In this document: piece by piece, positions 58,441-64,000 of the stretch
Layout of the letters: each line of letters starts with the position of its first letter
How positions within the stretch are numbered: position 1 is the first letter of the stretch
Position numbers and translations under genes: made by a program
Assembly (NCBI GenBank): GCA_050084515.1
Contig: CM114274.1
Coordinates: forward strand, 41,106,001-41,170,000
DNA length: 64,000 bases
Direction of reading: 5' to 3'
Source of the DNA: Blasia pusilla
Lineage: Eukaryota; Marchantiophyta; Marchantiopsida; Blasiales
The notes under the pieces: model-generated
Told to the model about the DNA's origin: nothing
Seen by the model: the letters and a program-made list of their open reading frames with translations, nothing else
Database searches by the model: none

Positions 58441-58559
58441 GTTGAGTCATAACCCATGTCCGAGTTAGAGAGATGACACAAGAGCTCGATGGCACAAAGA
58501 GAGTGATGAGGAGATGGTGCCCGATTGGCATGCTTCTGCCTATCTTTGTTGGTTGACTA

Positions 58560-59915
58560 TGGTAGGTGAGTCATAGATGATGACTCCAGCGGTGGGGCTG
58601 GATGATGAGTCTTTGGATCCGGAGGTCAGTGAGGAGGCGACAGGTGGTCGTGATATCCATAACGATGTGGAGGTTGTGGAGTTCTTGCGCACTGGCGTCA
58701 TAGCGAGCACAGTGAGTGCTAGGGAGTGGGATCGGATCCTACAACTAGCCAGGAGGTTCAGGTGGAAGGAGACTCACATTTTGCGGGTACGGGGAGATGA
58801 TAGGATACGAATGGTACCTCATACTTCCCAACGAGCACGTGTTGTGTGACATGCCCATGAGTGGTTGGGGTATTTTGGGGCATTTTGCAGTAAAACGTAC
58901 TTACAGCTTACTCCAGGTTCAGTATTGGTGGCGCGGCATGCATATTGGGATACAGCAATTTGTGGCTAGATATATAGTATGTGAAAGAGTGCGAGCATCC
59001 TTCAATGCTCCCACTCCGTAGTTACATCCTTTTTCGATTATGGGTTTAGGTTATCGGTGGAGTTTAGACTTTGCGGGACTTTTGCCATTGATAGGGCGTC
59101 ATCACAGGTACGTGTTGGTCATGGTGGAGCATTTCTCCAAGTGGATAGAGTTGGTGGCACTTCCGAACAAGGCGAGCGAGGGAACAACTTGTGCATTTCT
59201 GGATCGTGTGCTTAGTCATTTTGGTGCACCGGCGGAGGTGTTGACTGACCAGGGTATCGAGTTCAAGGGAGAGTTTTAGGCCTTGTGTGATCAGGCGCTG
59301 ATAGATCACTGTACCACGTCCAGAGATCATCTTGAGGCGGATGGGTTAACAGAGAGAGTAATACAGACGGTGAAGAGAGGATTGCCCAAGTATGGCTTGC
59401 AGCAAGGACAGTTGAGGGAGTGGGACCTACAGCTGCCATGGTTGGCTATGGGTTATCGCTTTAGTTGGCATGCATCCTTGGCGTCATTTTCACCATAATT
59501 TTTGCTCTTTGGGAGAGAGCCAAATTTACCTGCAACTATTCAACGTGACATGGCGGAGGTATTAGATCTTGATGATCCAGATGTGTGGGTACAAGCGTGT
59601 TCTCAGAGGGCGGAGATTTTTTGTAAAGTTATGCCTATGGCCTTTGAGAACTTAGCTATTGCTCAACATAGAGATACATTGAGGTACGCGACCATTCGTG
59701 GAGGAGGTTATCGTCCAGGGATTAGGAGGTTTCATCATGGAGATTACGTGTATTTACAACAGGCGGCACTCACGACGCTAGATGTCAGTGCAGGGCGCAC
59801 AATCCTACGTGTGCGCGAGGTATTACCGACCGAGTCCTCATATTGGAGGGACGGGATGGTATGGTTTGGAAGGATCATGTGCGCAATTGTGCGCCATGTC
59901 ATCTTCCGAACGTAG
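58560..59915 (+). pseudogene. integrase, copy 1
   Basis: A linker (LDDESLDPEVSEEATGGRD) precedes the zinc-binding part: LGHFAVKRTYSLLQVQYWW and ARYIVCERVRASFNAP, in which the first Cys of the usual C-x2-C is lost. The catalytic core reads YRWSLDFAGLLPL, EVLTDQGIEFKGEF with TAG at 59277-59279, and DGLTERVIQTVKRGL, giving the D, D and E positions. The C-terminal part (VLDLDDPDVWVQACSQRAEI, FHHGDYVYLQQAA) leads into the PHD region. The enzyme inserts cDNA into the host genome. Confidence 0.82.
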
Positions 59916-60103
59916 ACCAGACTGTGGATCCGAGCTTGGAAGTGGTACCTACAGGCTTGAGGTGTATGGTGTACGGATTTGTGAGGGGTGCAGCCACCAT
60001 GTTGGTATGTGATGGTTGTTCTCAAGGGTGGCATATGTCATGTCTGAACCCCCCTCTTAATGTAGTTCCCACGGGACGATGGATATGTCCAAGATGTGTA
60101 TAG
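59843..60103 (+). pseudogene. integrase-linked PHD finger, copy 1
   Basis: The frame reads VWKDHVRNCAPCHLPNVD then RCMVYGFVRGAATMLVCDGC then SQGWHMSCLNPPLNVV and GRWICPRCV, stop at 60103. A PHD finger needs Cys4-His-Cys3. Here the second Cys of the first pair is Tyr (copy 2 has CMLC), so zinc binding is damaged. PHD fingers read the histone H3 tail, so in a polyprotein this module could steer integration to chosen chromatin. It follows the integrase with one frame change in copy 1 but in the same frame in copy 2. Confidence 0.8.
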
Positions 60104-60180
60104 GGTAGTGGGTCATGTTAGAGATGTGATATTTTCTATCTGGAGTTAGGGAGATCCAACTGCAAGCTAGGGGGGCGGTT

Positions 60181-60384
60181 GTATGATCTCCATCTATGTG
60201 TATGAGTTAATTTCTTTATATGTGTGGATCTACCCATGTGTGGGGAAGATCGGTGTTGTGTGGTGTAGATATGACCAGCGATGTATGTTGTGTAGCGATA
60301 TGTATGCGTACGACAACTGTCACATCTGAGTAGGCGATAGGCCGAGATCTATTGTGGATAGGACGTAGGAGCCAGCGGACTATG
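60181..60384 (+). repeat. partial 3' LTR of copy 1
   Basis: It begins TGTATGATCTCCAT right after the polypurine run AGGGGGGCGGT and matches the first 204 bp of the full LTR at 61236-61863 (reverse strand). It then breaks off at a junction with an inverted LTR piece. Confidence 0.85.
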
Positions 60385-60518
60385 TCGTGCGCATACATAT
60401 CGCTACACAACATACATCGCTCGTCATATCTACACCACACAACACCGATCTTCCCCACACACGGGTCGATCCACACATGTACAAAAATGAACTCATACAT
60501 ATACATGGAGATCACACA
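60384..60518 (-). repeat. inverted partial LTR, forming a hairpin with 60181-60315
   Basis: Its reverse complement starts TGTGTGATCTCCATG and matches the first 135 bp of the LTR and of the neighbouring plus-strand LTR piece. The two pieces are head to head with about 68 bp between complementary arms, so the DNA can fold back. This points to rearrangement or a joined pair of LTR ends. Confidence 0.85.
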
Positions 60519-61235
60519 ACGAAGAGTAGAGGCTATTCAGGACGAAGGTAGAGGCTATTGCGCAGATTCCACGCCCTACCGGATGTGTTGTTAGATGCAG
60601 CGAGGGTTGGGTCACGTGCCCATCGTCCACGACTATGGTGGACGAACCTGATACCATTAGAGGTACTAAGTCGAGCCTACAGTGGAGTCCAGAGAGCACC
60701 ACATCTCACGGTGGATGCTATTTTGGACTCAGGGCGTCGATCTCAGGTGGTGACACGCGATGATAGACCACCATTTGCCACGGCCAATAGGGTGGGGGAG
60801 TTGAGGGCAGCCTTACCTACGTTGGTGAGCTTCCCAGCATCCCATGCCTTTCGTCAGGGAGGGCCAGACATGATTTGGGATGAGGTGACCGGAGTACTGG
60901 AGGAGCCTACAGTAGATGAGCGCGAGCGCGCCATGGGGTTCACTACCGGTACTACGGCGGTGCCAGGGATGACTGAGGCATCACGGAGACAGGTGTTGGG
61001 GCAAGCGATGGACCTCAACTGTCTCACATGGATAGTCAGCCTAGGTATGGCTGAGCAGAGACGGATGCGAGTGTCATCCATGCCGTCACGTCCACGAGTT
61101 GGACCACCGCTATGTGGTCTCAGTGCATGCAGGCATTGGTGGGGCGAGATGAGGAGAGATAGGCACCCATGGACTTCCTGGGACGTCGTTCGAGCAGAGA
61201 GTGCGAAGGCGGCTAGAGTAGCACATGTTCATTTT
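60519..61235 (+). pseudogene. chimeric fragment (copy 3): RT scrap joined to DNMT C-terminal half
   Basis: 60545-60582 matches copy 1 just after its reverse transcriptase (GAGGCTATTGCGCAGATT at about 57850). It joins abruptly to sequence matching the methyltransferase from about 56262, giving one open frame with DAARVGSRAHRPRLWWTNL (motif VIII), VVTRDDRPPFATANRVGEL and RRQVLGQAMDLNCLTWIV (motif X) without stops. The order is reversed relative to copy 1, where the methyltransferase precedes the reverse transcriptase, so the piece arose by rearrangement or template switching. It ends where the copy 2 LTR was inserted. The catalytic half is missing, so it cannot be an active enzyme. Confidence 0.8.
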
Positions 61236-61863
61236 TGTAGCACGTAATCTCCATGGAGTAGTAAAAACGGCACACCCGGCCTAAAATTCCACTCCTCAAT
61301 CTACATCAGCATATCAAGCCTCATCCACCCTATGCTATCAAGGAATCCGGACGCTAGCACCCTAGTCCTAGCTCACACACATACAAGGGAGGTGCTCCAA
61401 CGGCCCAACATGAGAAAGATGGCTTAGGAAAGCCATCTTCCTCTCTTATATAGGTTGGGAAGAGCCAAAAGGCTCAAACCCTAAAAATAGCCCTTCCCTT
61501 GATAACCTATGCGCACAGGTTACCAGGGGTAGGTGACCTGGTCAAAAAGTCACTCGGCTGTAAAAGATCTCAACATGAAAGTCGTCAGAAACGACGTTCT
61601 TGACGCAATGGATCTATCCTAAACCTCATCCGATACTGTGGGACAAAGTTACACTCAAGATAGTCCGTTGGCTCCTACGCCCTATCCACGATAGATCTCG
61701 GCCTATCGGCTACTCAGATGTGACAGTTGTCGTGCGCATACATATCGCTACACAACATACATCGCTCGTCACATCTACAACACACAACATCGATCTTCCC
61801 CACACACGGGTCGATCCACACATGTAAAAAAATGAACTCATACATATACATGGAGATCACACA
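61236..61863 (-). repeat. complete LTR (3' LTR of minus-strand copy 2), 628 bp
   Basis: It starts TG and ends CA on both strands (minus strand TGTGTGATCTCC ... GTGCTACA). It is preceded on the minus strand by the polypurine tract CTAGGGGGCGGT (61864-61876) and carries a TATA box and a hairpin. It interrupts the copy 3 methyltransferase fragment after GTTCATTTT, so copy 2 is a younger insertion into copy 3. Confidence 0.85.
61446..61453 (-). promoter_or_regulatory. TATA box in the LTR promoter
   Basis: The minus strand reads CCAACCTATATAAGAGAGG. About 10 bases downstream lies a perfect hairpin (61416-61439, 10-bp arms AAGATGGCTT, 4-base loop), around the expected transcription start and R region. 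It would drive transcription of the element towards lower coordinates, out of the LTR. Confidence 0.6.
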
Positions 61864-61938
61864 ACCGCCCCCTAGGCGGGGTTGGATCCCCTAACTCCAG
61901 ATAGAAAATATCACATCTCTCTGACATGACCTACTACC

Positions 61939-62364
61939 CTATACACATCTCGGACACATCCATCGTCCCGTGGAAACCACATCAAGAGGGGGGGTCAGAC
62001 ATGACATATGCCACCCTTGAGAACAACCATCACATACCAACATGGTGGCTGCACTCCTCGCAGATCCACACAACATACACCTCAAGCCTGCAGGTACCAC
62101 TGCCAAGCTTGGATCCACCGTCCCATCTACGTTCGGAAGATGACATGGCGCACAATTGCGCACATGATCCTTCCAAACCATACCATCTCGTCTCTCCAAC
62201 ATGAGGACTCCGGTTGGTAATACCTCGCGCACACGTAGGATCGTGCGCCCTGTAGTGACATCTAGCGTCGTGGGTGCCGCCTGCTGTAAATACACGTAAT
62301 CTCCAGGATGAAACCTCCTAATCCCTGGACGATAACCTCCTCCACGAATGGTCGCGTACCTCAA
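61939..62364 (-). CDS. integrase C-terminus with intact PHD finger, copy 2
   Basis: The frame reads FHPGDYVYLQQAAPTTLD, RDGMVWKDHVRNCAPCHLP and RCMLCGSARSAATMLVCDGC then SQGWHMSCLTPPLDVV and GRWMCPRCV, stop at 61939. All eight zinc ligands of a PHD finger are present: C-x2-C, C-x2-C, H-x2-C, C-x2-C. A Trp before the His (GWH) is present as in the family, and an aromatic-cage role is possible. It is in frame with the upstream integrase apart from one TAG at 62377-62379. This is the best template for judging the function of the module. Confidence 0.85.
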   Translation of the reverse strand: MRYATIRGGGYRPGIRRFHPGDYVYLQQAAPTTLDVTTGRTILRVREVLPTGVLMLERRDGMVWKDHVRNCAPCHLPNVDGTVDPSLAVVPAGLRCMLCGSARSAATMLVCDGCSQGWHMSCLTPPLDVVSTGRWMCPRCV

Positions 62365-62376
62365 TGTATCTCTATG

Positions 62377-63240
62377 CTAGGCAATAGCTAAGTTCTCAAA
62401 GGCCATAGGCATAACTCTACGAAAAACTTCTGCCCTCTGAGAACATGCTTGCACCCACACATCTGGATCATCAAGATCTAACACCTCCGCCATGTCACGT
62501 CGAATCGCTGCAGGTAAATCTGGCTCTCTCCCAAAGAGCAAAAAGTACGGTGAAAATGACGCCAAGGATGCTTGCCGACTGAAGCAATAACCCATAGCCA
62601 ACCATGGCAACTGTAGGTCCCACTCCCTCAATTGTCCCCGCTGCAAGCCATACTTGCACAATCCTCTCTTCACCGTCTGTACCACTCTCTCCGCCAATCC
62701 ATCCGCCTCAGGATGATCCCTGGACGTGGTGCGGTGATCTATCAGCGCTTGATCACAGAAGGCCTGAAACTCTCCCCTGAATCCTGAACTCGGTACCCTG
62801 GTCAGTCAACACCTCTGCCGGTGCACCAAAGTGACTAAGCACACGATCTAGAAACGCATAAGTTGTTCCCTCGCTCGCCTTTTCTGGTAGTGCCACCAAC
62901 TCTATCCACTTGGAGAAATGCTTCACCATGACCAACACGTACCTATGATGACGCCCTGTCAATGGCAAAGGTCCCGCAAAGTCTAAACTCCACCGATAAC
63001 CTAAACCCATAATCGGCAAAGGATGTAACTGCGGAGTGGGAGCATTGAAGGATGCTCACACTCTGTCACATACCATACATCTGGCCACAAACTGCTATAC
63101 CCCAGTATGTATGCCGCACCATCAATACTGAACTTGGAGTAAGCTGTAAGTACGCTTTACTCCAAAATGTCCCAACTCCTCATGGGCAGGTCGCACTACA
63201 CGTGCTCGCTAGGAAGGATGAGGTACCACTCGTATCCTAC
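62377..63240 (-). pseudogene. integrase core, copy 2
   Basis: MPIMGLGYRWSLDFAGPLPL starts a block (63019-62753) with the first two catalytic Asp (SLDFAG, EVLTDQGTEF). After a small indel near 62790, the rest (62697-62377) begins MAERVVQTVKRGLCKYGLQ with the Glu, and contains FLLFGREPDLPAAIRRDM. The zinc-binding part at 63240-63050 is frameshifted. It ends at TAG 62377-62379, where copy 1 has CAA. Confidence 0.8.
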
Positions 63241-63456
63241 CATCTCCCCATACCCGCAAAATGTGAGTCCCCTCCCACCTGAACCTCTTGGCTCTCTGAG
63301 GATCCGATCCGCTCCCTAGCACTCATTGTGCTCGCTATGACGCCAGTGCGCAAGAACTCCACAACCTCCACGTCGTCATGGATATCACGACCACCTGTCG
63401 CCTCCTCACTGACCTCCGGATCCAAAGACTCATCATCCAACCCCACCACCGAGTCA

Positions 63457-63972
63457 TCACCGTGGGTCGACCGCCATAGTCAACCAACAAAGATAGGCAG
63501 ATGCATGCCAACCGAGCACCATCTCCTCATCACTCTCTCCGTGCCATCGAGCTCCCGGACATGGGTTACGACTCAACCCATCCGCATATTGGTTTAGCCG
63601 ACCTGGCCTATGAACCACCTCAAACTCATACTCCTGTAGTAATAGAGCCCACCTGGCAAGCTTTCCCGTAAGCTTGTCGGACTCCATCAACCACCTCAAC
63701 GGCTGATGATCAATGATAAGTGTGAAAGGGTTGCCAAATAAATAGCACCTAAAATGTGCCACGGCCCATACTGCAGCCAAGTACTCTCCCTCATAGGAGC
63801 TGTACTTCGCCTCTGCAATGTTGTTCGATCGACTCGCGTAAGCCACAACGAACTCCCTCTCCTCGTCATCCCTCTGAGTAAGCACTGCTCCTAGACCCAA
63901 CATGCTCCAATCCGTATGTAACTGGAATGGGCGACCCCTAACCGGTCCCTGTAAAATGGGTGAGGACGTCAA
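63457..63972 (-). CDS. RNase H domain, copy 2
   Basis: The frame reads FQLHTDWSMLGLGAVLTQRD, AEAKYSSYEGEYLAAVWAVA, LIIDHQPLRWLMESDKLTGK and LNQYADGLSRNPC, with the catalytic Asp, Glu, Asp and Asp of Ty3/gypsy RNase H in place. It removes RNA from the RNA-DNA hybrid during reverse transcription. The frame begins at 63972 and continues into reverse transcriptase beyond the window edge. Confidence 0.85.
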   Translation of the reverse strand: MTSSPILQGPVRGRPFQLHTDWSMLGLGAVLTQRDDEEREFVVAYASRSNNIAEAKYSSYEGEYLAAVWAVAHFRCYLFGNPFTLIIDHQPLRWLMESDKLTGKLARWALLLQEYEFEVVHRPGRLNQYADGLSRNPCPGARWHGESDEEMVLGWHASAYLCWLTMAVDPR

Positions 63973-64000
63973 CCTGTCCTTGAGCTCCTGAAATGCTCGC

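Larger units (their letters stand above)
52359..60384 (+). mobile_element. Ty3/gypsy retrotransposon copy 1 with DNMT and PHD domains (degenerate)
   Basis: In order: gag (52359-54539) with a CCHC knuckle, a spacer, aspartic protease (55040-55420), cytosine methyltransferase (55775-56715), reverse transcriptase (57119-57900), RNase H (to about 58440), integrase (58780-59800), PHD finger (59940-60103), polypurine tract (about 60164-60180) and the first 204 bp of the 3' LTR (60181-60384). Reverse transcriptase before integrase and a chromatin-reading module after integrase are Ty3/gypsy traits, but the reader here is a PHD finger instead of a chromodomain. Premature stops are frequent and mostly TAG. 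About 540 bp inside gag look inserted. It is inactive. Related copies follow at 60519-61235 and 61236-64000. Confidence 0.85.
61864..64000 (-). mobile_element. Ty3/gypsy retrotransposon copy 2, 3' part, cut by the window edge
   Basis: On the minus strand from 64000: end of reverse transcriptase and RNase H (63972-63457), linker (63449-63237), integrase (63019-62377), PHD finger (62364-61939) and polypurine tract, then the LTR at 61863-61236. It is better preserved than copy 1: CAG is kept where copy 1 has TAG, and the PHD Cys residues are intact. It still has frameshifts near 63290 and 62790 and a TAG at 62377-62379. The methyltransferase region would lie beyond the window. Confidence 0.85.

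Noticed and set aside
61600-61827. 75-residue plus-strand open frame in the LTR
   Set aside because: It lies wholly inside the minus-strand LTR and has no domain; it is a chance frame.
1-64000. tRNA, rRNA or other structural RNA genes
   Set aside because: I looked for tRNA B-box-like and rRNA-like stretches on both strands and found none convincing; a covariance-model scan would be decisive.

Overview
This window looks like gene-poor, repeat-rich nuclear DNA of a plant, most likely a non-seed land plant (bryophyte-like) or another streptophyte. The reasons are one intron-containing LRR-ROC-COR (Roco) gene, plant-type DNA transposons (CACTA-like, Mutator-like with SWIM fingers), Ty3/gypsy elements whose added methyltransferase has the uninterrupted motif order of DNMT3 enzymes, an EDM2-like PHD remnant, and widespread decay of the kind expected from cytosine methylation. 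Species and lineage cannot be fixed from the sequence alone.

Layout. 1-11 kb: decayed sequence with an alpha-tubulin 3'-end pseudogene, a pair of adjacent perfect palindromes, a possible plastid-precursor remnant, AT-rich DNA and a 33-bp minisatellite. 11.1-15.7 kb: the C-terminal part of a SWIM-type transposase pseudogene abutting a 3.8-kb CACTA-like element with ATGACTCAT subterminal repeats. 16.1-22.5 kb: a candidate transposon marked by about 25 copies of a 25-bp palindrome, with a coiled-coil gene on the minus strand and transposase/SWIM-type reading frames on the plus strand. 22.7-26 kb: a retrotransposon scrap, a long CT microsatellite and an EDM2-like PHD pseudogene. 26.5-32.3 kb: two minus-strand pseudogenes, one of an uncharacterised multi-copy family containing an internally inverted block, and one Mutator-like transposase. 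32.5-39.4 kb: a third candidate transposon marked by AATGATCATT palindromes and 40-bp tandem repeats, with a minus-strand C2H2 zinc-finger pseudogene. 40.5-42.1 kb: a LINE-like reverse transcriptase pseudogene. 43.97-48.4 kb: the only intact host gene, a four-exon Roco protein. 50.3-50.9 kb: a foldback element. 52.4-64 kb: remains of at least three copies of one Ty3/gypsy retrotransposon family.

The most interesting system is that retrotransposon. Its order is gag, CCHC knuckle, aspartic protease, a DNMT3-like cytosine-5 DNA methyltransferase, reverse transcriptase, RNase H, integrase and a C-terminal PHD finger. One element therefore carried both a DNA-methylation writer and a chromatin reader. 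Comparing the copies shows that four premature stops in copy 1 are CAG to TAG changes, the footprint expected of methylated CHG sites. The same signature recurs in most pseudogenes here. Many of these pseudogenes are continuous reading frames broken only by TAG/TAA/TGA, so ordinary ORF finding misses them.
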